Source: Chamaesiphon sp. GL140_3_metabinner_129_sub (lineage in GTDB: Bacteria; Cyanobacteriota; Cyanobacteriia; Cyanobacteriales; Chamaesiphonaceae). Taken from it: 49,870 nucleotides of DNA. The position numbers and the translations under genes are program-made. Positions 25,230 through 33,558 of this stretch are shown here, piece after piece. The stretch covers positions 1 through 49,870 of the forward strand of contig JANYIT010000178.1 of NCBI GenBank assembly GCA_025358725.1, written 5' to 3'. A model generated the notes under the pieces. That model did not search any database and was not told the origin of the DNA. It saw only the letters and a program-made list of their open reading frames with translations. Within the stretch, counting starts at the first letter, position 1. Every line of letters begins with the position of its first letter.

Positions 25230-25991
25230 TCATAGCCGTACCGCTAAAAGGTCTCTAAGCTTACGACAACCTTTTTCTAGTCTTCTAGTAATTGTCATAG
25301 GAGTAACGCCAACTTTTGTAGCAGTATCTTTGCGACTCATATTGTCAAGATAGTAACATTCGATCGCGATCCTCTCTTCATACGGTAATTGCTCGATCGT
25401 GATAAATATATCAGTCAATGTTTCATACAAATCAGCTCGATCGACTTCAGCTCGATCGGGTACAAAATCAATCACTTCTCTAGGTCGTTCGCCATCAACG
25501 GCAATAACTTTATTCAAGCTTTCAAGATTGGATTCAAATAGAGCTTTCTTAATCTTAATCCAACGCTGAAGATCTATTTCTAACTCAGTGGCAATTTCTA
25601 GGTCTGTAGGATTACGATCGAGCTGAATAATTAACTTGTGAATAGCCCTTTTGCTAGCTCCAATCCAGTCAGATACCTTTCTACCTACTTTAAGTGAATC
25701 GTGCTTATCCCTGAGATAATGCAACATCTCACCCCGAATATATGGAACTGCATAGCTAGAAAAACAATTATCAAGCTCAATATCAAATCGCTCGATCGAT
25801 CTAACCAGTCCAATAAAACCAACCTGGAACAGATCGTCAAAGTCAACACCGACTAGTTGTTTAACTAGTCGGTGAGCAATATGTCTCACTAGTCCCTGAT
25901 TAGCAACAGCAATCTTATTCCTTAGCCGAATCGATCGATCTAACTGATATTGAGCGAATAAATCTAACTGTGTCTGTTTGTCGAATGCCAT
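25230..25991 (-). CDS. Group 3 (SigF-like) sigma-70 family factor
   Basis: A 253-residue sigma factor with region 2 (DDLFQVGFIGLVRSIERFD; SSYAVPYIRGEMLHYLRDK), region 3 (about 100-150) and region 4 with a helix-turn-helix (MSRKDTATKVGVTPMTITRR). The VPYIRGE--HYLRD segment is typical of cyanobacterial SigF/SigB-type factors. The first 77 nt overlap the end of the upstream head gene in another frame. It is followed by a strong terminator. It could redirect host RNA polymerase to phage promoters or be a captured host gene. Confidence 0.88.
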   Translation of the reverse strand: MAFDKQTQLDLFAQYQLDRSIRLRNKIAVANQGLVRHIAHRLVKQLVGVDFDDLFQVGFIGLVRSIERFDIELDNCFSSYAVPYIRGEMLHYLRDKHDSLKVGRKVSDWIGASKRAIHKLIIQLDRNPTDLEIATELEIDLQRWIKIKKALFESNLESLNKVIAVDGERPREVIDFVPDRAEVDRADLYETLTDIFITIEQLPYEERIAIECYYLDNMSRKDTATKVGVTPMTITRRLEKGCRKLRDLLAVRL

Positions 25992-26664
25992 ATTTTCTAG
26001 TGTGTAATTTTCCTAACCACCCAAATCCTTGCTCTAGAATCGAATCTCCAGGTTTAGTTAAATTCCGAGAGAAGACTTTATAGCAGCCACAATTAGATCG
26101 GCATTCACATTTTTGTCCAGCTTCAGGGAGGCTAGCGATCGGTTGCCAGAGCATTTCAGCGTAGCGATAACAAGACTCGCAGGAATTGAGTTTAGTCCTG
26201 ATTCTTTTTTCCCAAAAGTAACCAGCCTTTTGGTGAGATTTGGCGCGTCCTAGTTCATGCGTTGTCCCTCCACTGGCGGCATATTGAGCCATCCGCGCTC
26301 GTAATTGAGCTTCGGTAACTTTGCCCTCGACTAACTCTTGGGCTAGTCCTCTGAGGTATTTATATTCCTGCTTGATCTTCTGGCCTAAGGATCCATAATC
26401 AGATTGGGACATCTGCTTTTCACCACCAGCACCGAGCAAATAGTTCCAAGTGTGAAGGTTTTTGAGAGCCGATCGGGTACCATCTTCCCAAGTCTCAACG
26501 GTGATTTTACCTTCAATTAATAGATTGGTGATTGTGGTAATATCACCCTCAACTTGGACGATCGCTTTGATGGTTAAATTCTCGATCGCTTTTGCCCCTA
26601 CGAATTTACCGCTATCTGCATAGCGGTAACGTTGTATAGCTCGATCGAAGATAAATTCAATCAC
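25915..26664 (-). CDS. Phage head-morphogenesis-like protein
   Basis: A 249-residue protein that I place with minor head/head-morphogenesis proteins (Mu gp30 or SPP1 gp7-like). Support is a helical N-terminus, the RMAQYAASGGTTHELGRAKS segment, and the cysteine cluster NSCESCYRYAEMLW...KCECRSNCGCYK near the C-terminus, resembling the zinc-like motif of that family. Its GTG start follows the stop of the upstream gene with no gap (TAG-GTG). By position (portal, then small genes, then this) the assignment is sensible, but it is not certain. Confidence 0.55.
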   Translation of the reverse strand: MIEFIFDRAIQRYRYADSGKFVGAKAIENLTIKAIVQVEGDITTITNLLIEGKITVETWEDGTRSALKNLHTWNYLLGAGGEKQMSQSDYGSLGQKIKQEYKYLRGLAQELVEGKVTEAQLRARMAQYAASGGTTHELGRAKSHQKAGYFWEKRIRTKLNSCESCYRYAEMLWQPIASLPEAGQKCECRSNCGCYKVFSRNLTKPGDSILEQGFGWLGKLHTRKYGIRQTDTVRFIRSISVRSIDSAKE

Positions 26665-27129
26665 CTAGTTTTGCTCCCAAGGATCTGAGCTTAATCGATT
26701 TGGTTCGTTAATTATCTTAATTGTGATCGTATCAATTTTAAATTTAAACGAGGGTCGATTATTGGTATCAGTTTTTGGTGATGCTAATTCCTCAATCTGC
26801 CAATATCGATCGATCTTTTCCAATCCCAATCTAGTGGGATGAGGATCGAAATATTGCACGCCGTTTAGAGCAATAACAGCATGTTGAATATTGGGATTTC
26901 TAGGCGATTGCCCAACAGCGATGCTATAGCCCTTTGGTGGAAATGAACTGTGATAATTGCACAGAGTTAAGCCTCGGTGTAATAACCATTGTTTAGCTGG
27001 TATCCAAACGTTATCAGATTGCTCCTCAAACGGTGGCATGAAATCAATATTGATGTTGAGCAATGTAGCCAGACAAGCTCTAAAACAGTTGCCGCGTTGT
27101 GGGAATTTAGTTTGAGTTACGAATTGCAT
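26665..27129 (-). CDS. Papain-like/C39-type cysteine peptidase-like protein
   Basis: A 154-residue protein. RGNCFRACLATLLNI supplies an NC-F-R-A-C helix like the catalytic cysteine helix of papain-like C39-type folds. HAVIALNGVQYFDPHP supplies a histidine and an aspartate in the usual order (Cys-His-Asp). Its ATG overlaps the stop of the previous gene as TAATG, so translation is coupled. In-frame coding upstream of 27129 exists but would run through the neighbour. A role in host-wall lysis or in processing of a virion protein is possible; substrate unknown. Confidence 0.6.
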   Translation of the reverse strand: MQFVTQTKFPQRGNCFRACLATLLNINIDFMPPFEEQSDNVWIPAKQWLLHRGLTLCNYHSSFPPKGYSIAVGQSPRNPNIQHAVIALNGVQYFDPHPTRLGLEKIDRYWQIEELASPKTDTNNRPSFKFKIDTITIKIINEPNRLSSDPWEQN

Positions 27130-27326
27130 TAGATGTCGCGAATTTTCTGTAAAGTGTCGATGAATTGAATCGGATCGACTTCTGAGAACGATCGACGTAA
27201 TCCCAGCCGATCTTCTAGCGCAATGATGCCGTTGCGTATACAAAGCGAGTCGGGGTGTTGGTTAAATTTATCGCGAAGTTCTTTAAGATAAAACGTCATA
27301 CGCGATCGATCTTTTGGGTCTAACAT
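27129..27326 (-). CDS. Small head-operon protein
   Basis: A 65-residue protein (MLDPKDRSRMTFYLKELRDK...) whose stop overlaps the start of the C39-like gene. An in-frame GTG at 27374 would add 16 residues and overlap the upstream gene by 25 nt; I prefer the ATG at 27326, 24 nt after the upstream stop. Helical and charged, no family recognised. Small genes at this position are often head-tail connectors, but there is no direct evidence for that here. Confidence 0.55.
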   Translation of the reverse strand: MLDPKDRSRMTFYLKELRDKFNQHPDSLCIRNGIIALEDRLGLRRSFSEVDPIQFIDTLQKIRDI

Positions 27327-27349
27327 TAATCCAATTTGGGATGAAGTTT

Positions 27350-27601
27350 TTACGGACGAGTCCAGCCACTCCACTTTTGCTCATCAGGAAAAGTCTTTAT
27401 TTCTGGATCTTGATAAGCAATGTAAATAAGCTGTCTTGTTGCAGCCTCCCAAGCTGTCTGAATACCTAGGGGCAATTCGTCCCACTTAGGCATAGGATCG
27501 CCTTTAAAGTTTTTGTTTCCAGTATTCGCGGCATACGATTTGTATGCACTAATTGCCATCGATCTGTAGGAATGTTCAGCGGTTGCTTGTTCGTTACTCA
27601 T
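27350..27601 (-). CDS. Small head-operon protein
   Basis: An 83-residue protein (MSNEQATAEHSYRSMAISAY...). Its ATG overlaps the TGA of the preceding 50-aa gene. It contains a tryptophan-rich middle (PKWDELPLGIQTAWEAATRQ), similar in style to short phage proteins with a 'W-.L....Q..W...A' pattern. No function assigned. Confidence 0.6.
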   Translation of the reverse strand: MSNEQATAEHSYRSMAISAYKSYAANTGNKNFKGDPMPKWDELPLGIQTAWEAATRQLIYIAYQDPEIKTFPDEQKWSGWTRP

Positions 27602-27750
27602 TGAATTTCGGGATTAAGGATATTTACAAAATCAGGATCGGGACAATTAGCTTTCCAATCATCGATCGACTCCCTGACAGTTTCAGCATTGACGATGACT
27701 TCAGTTTCTGGTGGTAATGGTGGTTCATTGGGAAACGTTAAGTTAGACAT
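27598..27750 (-). CDS. 50-residue protein between portal and head genes
   Basis: The frame MSNLTFPNEPPLPPETEVIV continues to FVNILNPEIQ and stops with ATGA overlap on the next gene. Its own ATG overlaps the last 8 nt of the portal gene. The coupling on both sides supports it as real. Proline-rich N-terminus; no family recognised. Confidence 0.6.
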   Translation of the reverse strand: MSNLTFPNEPPLPPETEVIVNAETVRESIDDWKANCPDPDFVNILNPEIQ

Positions 27751-28954
27751 CTTCAGTTCCAATTAAAGTATTGTTGTCATCAGTTGAAGCAGTCGCCTTA
27801 CCATAGGGATTTACACCAATCCGAGGGTATTTGATCGCATACAGCCATCGCTCTTTGGGGATGCCACGCAATGCCAATTCCAGATCGCAAATTTGGCGAA
27901 TACCCTCGGTGAGATTCCGGCGGATGGAGTTGATAAAACGGGCATAACCAAGGGCGGGTTGTCCTGCTATGTCTTTTGCCCCTGCGTTGTGAATCCCTAG
28001 TAGGTAATTCGGTACCCGCGAGGACATGGCGATCCGTTGTCGCCACAGTAGGACGGTATTTGCTAGGGCAGTGAGGTCGGGGTTGAGGTTCCCCACCTTT
28101 GCGACATCAGCAGTAGGCATCAGATAAAAATCTGTCACCGTACCGCGTCGCTTTGCTTCTTCGTACTGTTGGCGATAAGCGGTGGCATATTCGTCATCGC
28201 AGCCATCGGGAAGGCGGTGGACGTTGGGATTGATTCCGATCGATCTGGCGGCTGCGGCTAAATCCTCTGTTGCCTGTTTAAGGTGTTCCCAATCATTAGC
28301 CTTCACCGACTCCGCAAACAAAGATCGACCGTAGAGCATTTTGCGTCTAAACCGCCAATGGCAAATTGTCAGGGGGTGGAATAACTCGCGGTGGTCGGTG
28401 AGAAATCTGCGCTGTTCGTATCCCAGCAGCCGCGATTGATTGTCTTCGATTCGGAACATCTCCCAGGTAGGCAGGTAGACGATTCGATCGATCTGCATCA
28501 ATCTGGTATTCACACCAATCCCCGCAAATGCGTCTCCCCATTCGAGCATTCGTTCGATCGCTAGTTCGGAGTTCGTACCACCTAGTACTTCATCTACCAC
28601 TCGATCGAGGATCTTCTTGATTTCTGGTTCAACATTTACCCCCGTCGCTACTTCATCGGCGATGGTAAATCCCATGTCATCCCCATCATCACTACTGAGT
28701 ACCGAGCCACGAATTTCGATAATTGCTGCGCTGGCCTCTGGACAAAATTCGATCATTTCTGCCAGTGGTCGGGCAATGTCGGGGGAGCGGACGATCGGCT
28801 CGCGAATTTCTAAATCGAAGTTACGCCCAATGTCTGACTGGTCGGTACCAACTGTGTAGTAGGAGACGGGACGAATTTGCCCTGGTGTCTCGGTCTGAAA
28901 GACACTGCTGATGGCATTCCAGATCCGTTTGAGGATGGGTGGTGTGGTAAACAA
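27743..28954 (-). CDS. Phage portal protein
   Basis: A 403-residue portal-type protein that forms the dodecameric DNA gate at one head vertex. Supporting segments are the N-terminal clip/wing pattern (SPDIARPLAEMIEFCPEASA), IVYLPTWEMFRIEDNQSRLL, WRFRRKMLYGRSLFAESVKA and an internal LLWRQRIAMSSRVPNYLLGI, in the order of T4 gp20/N4-like portals. No ATG exists in frame: the frame opens at an upstream TAA and the first usual start is a TTG at 28954. It begins the head operon after the terminator of the antirepressor gene. Confidence 0.8.
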   Translation of the reverse strand: MFTTPPILKRIWNAISSVFQTETPGQIRPVSYYTVGTDQSDIGRNFDLEIREPIVRSPDIARPLAEMIEFCPEASAAIIEIRGSVLSSDDGDDMGFTIADEVATGVNVEPEIKKILDRVVDEVLGGTNSELAIERMLEWGDAFAGIGVNTRLMQIDRIVYLPTWEMFRIEDNQSRLLGYEQRRFLTDHRELFHPLTICHWRFRRKMLYGRSLFAESVKANDWEHLKQATEDLAAAARSIGINPNVHRLPDGCDDEYATAYRQQYEEAKRRGTVTDFYLMPTADVAKVGNLNPDLTALANTVLLWRQRIAMSSRVPNYLLGIHNAGAKDIAGQPALGYARFINSIRRNLTEGIRQICDLELALRGIPKERWLYAIKYPRIGVNPYGKATASTDDNNTLIGTEDV

Positions 28955-29028
28955 GCGATTGGGATAAATCGGGATGGTTGATTATTGCTTGTTGGGGTGG
29001 GTTGGTTCTAGTGTGTGAAAATGCACCA

Positions 29029-29062
29029 AAAAGCGATCGATCCTGGTTAGATCGATCGCCTT
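29029..29062 (-). terminator. Intrinsic terminator after the interrupted antirepressor gene
   Basis: Minus-strand stem of 10 bp GCGATCGATC/GATCGATCGC (29033-29042 with 29050-29059) is followed by TTTTTGG. It lies 22 nt after the antirepressor stop and before the portal gene. Confidence 0.75.
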
Positions 29063-29375
29063 TTAATTGGTGGGAAGCTAGCTAGGGAATAATCTGAATC
29101 AGGATTGATTCGTGATAGACCTTAACTGATCCATACCGAGGATCTGGTACCTTGTCGGTAGAAATTCCAGCTTCTTTTGATAGGCGGCTAGCAACTCGCC
29201 CGTAGTTCGAGGCTTCTTTGATGTTGATTTTAACTTTGCGATGGTTTGCCCAACCTCTAATTGAGAAGAACTGACCATCTGGTTTGAAGATGCGACCGAT
29301 CTCGCATTCATGCTGATCTAGTCGCTGTTCGAGTGCTGATGGTTGGGGCTGAAGTTTGCCGAGTTCTCTTTGCAG

Positions 29376-29425
29376 TGAACTACCCGCCCTCAACTGGAGT
29401 ACCAGTATGAGGGGGGCTTCCAAGT
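29376..29425 (-). ncRNA. Predicted omega-RNA end of the first TnpB element
   Basis: By analogy with IS200/IS605 elements, the TnpB guide RNA scaffold overlaps the 3' end of tnpB and the right end. The sequence ends GGGTAGTTCA, as in the second copy. The guide would be the flank CTGCAAAGAGAACTCG. The stem (CCCTCA/TGAGGG) is weaker than in copy two. Confidence 0.4.
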
Positions 29426-30606
29426 TCAAGGGCAACAGCCTCCACAGCAGTAGACTTACGCCCATACTGTTTTGGTCTTACATTGCCTCCCTTGGCAGTA
29501 ACGCTGGTTCCCAACGTCAATAACCGTAAGCCTTCATCTCTGATGTTGATAGCTGCATTGATGTCTCGGTCGTGTCGCTTCCCGCAGTGGGGGCAATCAA
29601 ATTCACGCACCGATAGATCCATCTTTGGCAACGACAGTAATGTATTAGAACACAAATGAGATGACGGAAAGAATCGACCTACTTCTAGATAGACTTTGCC
29701 TTCTGTTTCTGCTTTGTATTTGAGCATAGTGCAGAACATTCCCCAGCCAGCATCACTGATGGACTTAGCCAAACAATGATTTTTCACCATGTTCTTTACT
29801 GCCAGATTCTCGACCACAATAACTTGGTTTTCGTTAACTATCTTACGGGATAGTTTGTGTCGAAAATCTTCACGTACCCTAGCTATTCTTGCATGGACTC
29901 TGGCTACAGCTAGTTTAGCCTTACGTCGTCTGTTAGTAGTTTTATCCTTTTTTCTAGATAACTTACGCTGCTTACGTTTGAGATTGCGCTCATGCTTCTT
30001 GAGGTGTCGAGGGTTCTGGTATTTAGATCCATCCGATGTAACTACAAAATCAAGTAAGCCAAGGTCAATGCCAATGGCTTTTCCATCTTCGTTACTGGCT
30101 GGATTTTCGCTCCCATCATCCATCAATAGCGAGGCATAATAACGACCATCAGGCATTCTAGATACCGTCACAGTCCTTAATATACCCGCGCAATCACGAT
30201 GAATTTTAGCCTTAACAATTCCAAGATTACCAGGGAATTTAATTTCAGCATTGCTCAGAATTTTAACGTTCTGAGGATACTGCATCGATTGTCTGCCCTG
30301 ACGTTTTTTAAAGGTTGGATACCCTGTTCTGCCATCAAAGAAGTTGATAAACGCTTGAGACAGATTCAGCACGGACGATTGGAGACATTGCGAGTAACAC
30401 TGTTTGAGCCATTCATACTCAGTTTTCCATACTGGAATCTGTTTCTTCATCGTGAAGGCAGAGATACCTTTCCCAGTCTCTTTGTAGGTCTGGGACATCG
30501 TAGCCAGAGATTGATTCCAAACAAAGCGAACACAGCCAAAGGCTTGCGCCAAATGACTTTGTTGCTCAGTGCTTGGATAGATTCTGACTTTGACCGCCTT
30601 CAACAC
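29380..30606 (-). CDS. tnpB: TnpB RNA-guided nuclease, zinc ribbon degenerate
   Basis: About 408 residues from a GTG at 30606 (an ATG at 30636 is possible). It has the TnpB order: KVRIYPSTEQQ, GRQSMQYPQN, RuvC-I aspartate in GIDLGLLDFVV, the basic bridge KKHERNLKRKQRKLSRKK, RuvC-II glutamate in VIVVENLAVKNM and RuvC-III aspartate in HDRDINAAINI. The zinc ribbon should be CxxC...CxxC but reads CSNT...CPHC, so one cysteine is lost. TnpB cuts DNA guided by omega-RNA and promotes element retention. The stop lies in the right-end hairpin. Confidence 0.85.
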   Translation of the reverse strand: MLKAVKVRIYPSTEQQSHLAQAFGCVRFVWNQSLATMSQTYKETGKGISAFTMKKQIPVWKTEYEWLKQCYSQCLQSSVLNLSQAFINFFDGRTGYPTFKKRQGRQSMQYPQNVKILSNAEIKFPGNLGIVKAKIHRDCAGILRTVTVSRMPDGRYYASLLMDDGSENPASNEDGKAIGIDLGLLDFVVTSDGSKYQNPRHLKKHERNLKRKQRKLSRKKDKTTNRRRKAKLAVARVHARIARVREDFRHKLSRKIVNENQVIVVENLAVKNMVKNHCLAKSISDAGWGMFCTMLKYKAETEGKVYLEVGRFFPSSHLCSNTLLSLPKMDLSVREFDCPHCGKRHDRDINAAINIRDEGLRLLTLGTSVTAKGGNVRPKQYGRKSTAVEAVALELGSPPHTGTPVEGG

Positions 30607-31227
30607 AATGTTATTTATCGCAGTTACTAGAACCATGATAATACAAAATAAGCCAATGGACAATCATGGGATTTGTTCGGCTCGTCATCCACCCGCTCAT
30701 CGCCCACTTGCTAATGCTACGTGCCTTGTGAGCGGGTGGAATCCTCATCTCACGCGCCTTTCATCCCACACCAAGCGGGTACGCTATGGTGTGGGGATTC
30801 CCGTCTGTCTAGCTAAATAGCAAGCATGTCGAGATAGGCGATAGTCTTCTGAATTACGCCCGTCTGTATTTCGCAGTATCACGCAAAAGTTCTCTGTGAC
30901 TGAGTTTCCTACATTTTCGCAAGAACGAATTGCCTTTCGGATCGTTCTGGCGAAATTTTCCCAACGTTGATAGCCTAGCATTGGCATCAGTTCTCGTGCG
31001 AACCAAAATTCCCAACCATTTTCGACTCGACCTATGGAATCGAACGGAGAACTACCGCTTTGAGCGGCTAAAGTGATATTATTCAAAATGTGAATCCTAG
31101 TGTTTTTAGGTTTTACTGCCCCTGGAGATCGAGTGTTGTTCGCACTCACTCGCGAGGGGCTTATTACATTATGAGTCGATTTAATTTTTCTGAATGTTAA
31201 ATTATATTGCTAACAATGCCGTCTGAG

Positions 31228-31260
31228 AAAGAGGGGGTCGCACTATGCGACCCCCTCTTT
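31228..31260. terminator. Strong bidirectional terminator after dnaB
   Basis: A 15-bp perfect stem AAAGAGGGGGTCGCA/TGCGACCCCCTCTTT (31228-31242 with 31246-31260) with U-rich flanks on both strands. It separates the helicase gene from the antirepressor gene. Confidence 0.9.
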
Positions 31261-31264
31261 TTCT

Positions 31265-32596
31265 CTAAAACCTAGCGATGTTTTTGAATTTGGTCAGTCC
31301 AGGTTCAAACATCATTTTGACTGTTCCAACTGCACCATTCCGATTCTTATTAATAATCAACTCCGTCTCCTTGTTAATCGAATTGGGATTATAGTAACTT
31401 TCTCGGTAGAGCATAATCACGATATCGGCTGTTTGCTCGATCGCACCACTCGATCGCAAGTCCGACATCATCGGGCGTTTATCGTTACGGGATTCAACAC
31501 CTCTACTGAGCTGCGACAAGGCGATTAGAGGTACCGTAAATTCCTTCGCCAACCCTTTTAGCCCACGCGCAATTTTATCTAGCTCCTCAACCCGATTATC
31601 GCTATTACCGTTGCCCATCAACTGGATGTAGTCGAGTAGAATTAGCCCCAAGGGTTTACCCGTTTCGGCGCAAGCTCGTCTGGCTTGCGCCCTCATCCCC
31701 GCCACGCTGATATCGCTAGTGTCATCGATATAGATTGGGAGCTGATTCATTCGATCGATCGAACCCAGCACGCTACTCCACTCAATATCACTAATTCGTC
31801 CCGCTCGAAGTCGATTGCTATCAACCCCCGCTTCACAAGCAATAAACCGCTGGACGATCTGTTCTTTGGACATCTCCATACTGAATATCAGCACGGGTAA
31901 TTGATGCTTTCGAGCAATGTTGTGAGCGACCTGGAAAGCCATAGCCGACTTCCCCATTGACGGCCTGCCAGCAAGAATGATGAGATCCGATCGACTAAAA
32001 CCACCTGTCATCCCATCCAAATCCAGGAAATCGCAGGTTAGCCCTGGCGGGGAAAGAGTAGTCCGCCGCTCGTCGATTTCCTTAGCTGTGATGGCTAGAG
32101 CTGAGGACAGGGTCGTAAGCTTGGTACCCGATCGATTGGCGGAGATGTTGTAGATGGCTTGTTCGGATCGATCGAGCGATTCCTCAATCTTACTGACGGT
32201 ATCGTAGCCTTGGGCGGTGATTTTATTCCCCGCTGCGATTAATTGCCGCCTGGTGTATTTCTCTGCGATCACTGCTGCGAGAGAGTCAATGTTAACCGCA
32301 CTGACTGTTCTCTCCAGTAGTTGGATTAGTTTGGCTTGCCCACCGATTTTCTCCAACTGCTTTTGGTCGGTAAGGTAATCGGTGATGGTCATGAGATCGA
32401 TCGGTTTGCCTTGACTGTTGAGAGCTAGGGCAGCGCGGTAGATTTCGGCGTGAGCGGGAATGTAGAATGCTTCGGGGGTAAGTAGTTCTAATACCCGCCC
32501 GATCGCTTCTGGGTCTAATAAAATCCCACCCAGAATACCTTCTTCAATCTCGATGTTTTGCGGTAGGATGAAATTTTCAGTTCGGAAATTTACCAC
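31265..32596 (-). CDS. dnaB: Replicative DNA helicase DnaB
   Basis: A 443-residue DnaB-family helicase. The N-terminal helical domain is intact (PQNIEIEEGILGGILLDPEA). The RecA-like domain has Walker A GRPSMGKSA (about 218-226), Walker B LGLILLDYIQLM, and the SQLSRGVESR and RSSGAIEQTADIV motifs. The GTG start overlaps the stop of the previous gene (TAGTG). Length is that of the bacterial form. A phage-encoded helicase loaded on the element's own replication fork would fit a transposable phage that replicates by transposition and needs fork assembly. No loader was identified, although the MuB-like ATPase is nearby. Confidence 0.95.
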   Translation of the reverse strand: MVNFRTENFILPQNIEIEEGILGGILLDPEAIGRVLELLTPEAFYIPAHAEIYRAALALNSQGKPIDLMTITDYLTDQKQLEKIGGQAKLIQLLERTVSAVNIDSLAAVIAEKYTRRQLIAAGNKITAQGYDTVSKIEESLDRSEQAIYNISANRSGTKLTTLSSALAITAKEIDERRTTLSPPGLTCDFLDLDGMTGGFSRSDLIILAGRPSMGKSAMAFQVAHNIARKHQLPVLIFSMEMSKEQIVQRFIACEAGVDSNRLRAGRISDIEWSSVLGSIDRMNQLPIYIDDTSDISVAGMRAQARRACAETGKPLGLILLDYIQLMGNGNSDNRVEELDKIARGLKGLAKEFTVPLIALSQLSRGVESRNDKRPMMSDLRSSGAIEQTADIVIMLYRESYYNPNSINKETELIINKNRNGAVGTVKMMFEPGLTKFKNIARF

Positions 32597-33048
32597 TATG
32601 CTGGTACCTCAAATCGCCACTCGAACCCACCACATTTTCGACCTTGCTTGAGAGCAAGGCTCAAGGCTCCACCGCTAATAAAATTAGATTTAGCAGCATC
32701 TTCTATCCCTGCATATCTCTTGCCAGTGGTGATATTAATTACTGGACAACGATAGGGACGTAGTGCAGCAGCTCGATCGGCTAATTCTTTATCTCCAGTT
32801 GCATAGGCTAGCAAGTCTCGATCGATCGAATGGAGTCGTCTTACATTTGATTTAGCCCAAGTTGCAAAGTCACTAAGCTTGACGACAGTACTCGAACTTG
32901 GTGTTGCACCTGGAGTAAATATCAATCCTTTCGTGAACCAGTATTGAACTCGCGCTACTTTAACTCCTAGCAGCTTTGCTAATTGGCTTTTATTGAGTCG
33001 ATCTAATTGAAGATCGTTTTGCTGCCATTGCGGTTGATGTTGTCTCAT
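32596..33048 (-). CDS. MerR-like helix-turn-helix protein with NUMOD1-like tail
   Basis: A 150-residue protein. Residues 17-65 form a MerR-like helix-turn-helix (LNKSQLAKLLGVKVARVQYW, then FTKGLIFTPG). The C-terminal 50 residues (PVINITTGKRYAGIEDAAKS to FEWRFEVPA) resemble NUMOD1 modules, which are DNA-binding helices of homing endonucleases. There is no nuclease motif. It overlaps the starts and stops of its neighbours and belongs to the dnaB operon. I infer DNA binding; the target is unknown. Confidence 0.65.
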   Translation of the reverse strand: MRQHQPQWQQNDLQLDRLNKSQLAKLLGVKVARVQYWFTKGLIFTPGATPSSSTVVKLSDFATWAKSNVRRLHSIDRDLLAYATGDKELADRAAALRPYRCPVINITTGKRYAGIEDAAKSNFISGGALSLALKQGRKCGGFEWRFEVPA

Positions 33049-33491
33049 AAATCAGCACCCCAAACGAATTTAGGACAATCTGCCAATACCCAAAGATGGC
33101 GCATGTTAGCAACATTGACAACTAATTCATCAGGTGGAAATACCTCTACAGCGCAATGATCTGTAAACCCGACAGTGTTTTTAATATCTTGCAATTCTTC
33201 CCAACTAATTTCTGCCCATGCCATATTCCCATCTTTCCTAAACCCAACACCTTGGAGGGAAGTTTTGTTAACTGATATGCGGATAATCCCAGGTTGGGCA
33301 GCATAGATCTGCACGAGATATTTCTTACTAATCCAGACTTCGATTAGGTTCTCTCTGATTGGGATGTTTGGATAGTCGATCGGATCGATAAGAGTTAACT
33401 TGTCTGAATATTGCTCGGTGGCTTTGGCGATCGATCTCTTGGCAACACGCTTGCTAGAGATTAGTTGTTTGGACACGGTGTACTTAACCAT
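33045..33491 (-). CDS. DUF7694-like phage protein
   Basis: A 148-residue protein. The C-terminal 95 residues (LIEVWISKKYLVQIYAAQPG, then ISVNKTSLQGVGFRKDGNMA, ISWEELQDIKNTVGFTDHCA) match a small phage family I associate with DUF7694. It is a compact alpha/beta domain with 'FP..D.VVN..N.RHLWVL' at the end. Overlaps the next gene by 4 nt. Function unknown; such genes occur in early phage operons. Confidence 0.6.
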   Translation of the reverse strand: MVKYTVSKQLISSKRVAKRSIAKATEQYSDKLTLIDPIDYPNIPIRENLIEVWISKKYLVQIYAAQPGIIRISVNKTSLQGVGFRKDGNMAWAEISWEELQDIKNTVGFTDHCAVEVFPPDELVVNVANMRHLWVLADCPKFVWGADL

Positions 33492-33558
33492 TTACAAAAA
33501 TCCTAAAGTATCAAAAAATATTTCCCAATAGAAGTCAAACATTGTCAATTGCCTCCAC

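Larger units (their letters stand above)
29376..30813 (-). mobile_element. TnpB-only IS200/IS605-type element (first copy)
   Basis: It is bounded by TTTA (30814-30817 on the minus strand) at its left end and ends in TTCA (29376-29379) at its right end, with no target duplication. The left end contains an imperfect hairpin (CCCCACACC...GGTGTGGG, about 30770-30800). No tnpA gene is present. The second copy at 44976-46381 has the same boundary bases, which supports the limits. Confidence 0.75.
29082..31149 (-). pseudogene. BRO-N antirepressor gene split by a TnpB element
   Basis: The N-terminal part (31149-30814, exactly 112 codons, GTG start) is a BRO-N/DinD-like domain: FDSIGRVENGWEFWFARELM, LGYQRWENFARTIRKAI, DYRLSRHACYL. 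The C-terminal part (29375-29082, 98 codons with stop) has the usual antirepressor end: IKEASNYGRVASRLSKEAG and VPDPRYGSVKVYHESIL. With the 1438-bp element removed the two join in frame (CYL-LQRELGK) into 209 residues. Such proteins antagonise phage repressors. It is broken unless the element excises precisely. Confidence 0.8.
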
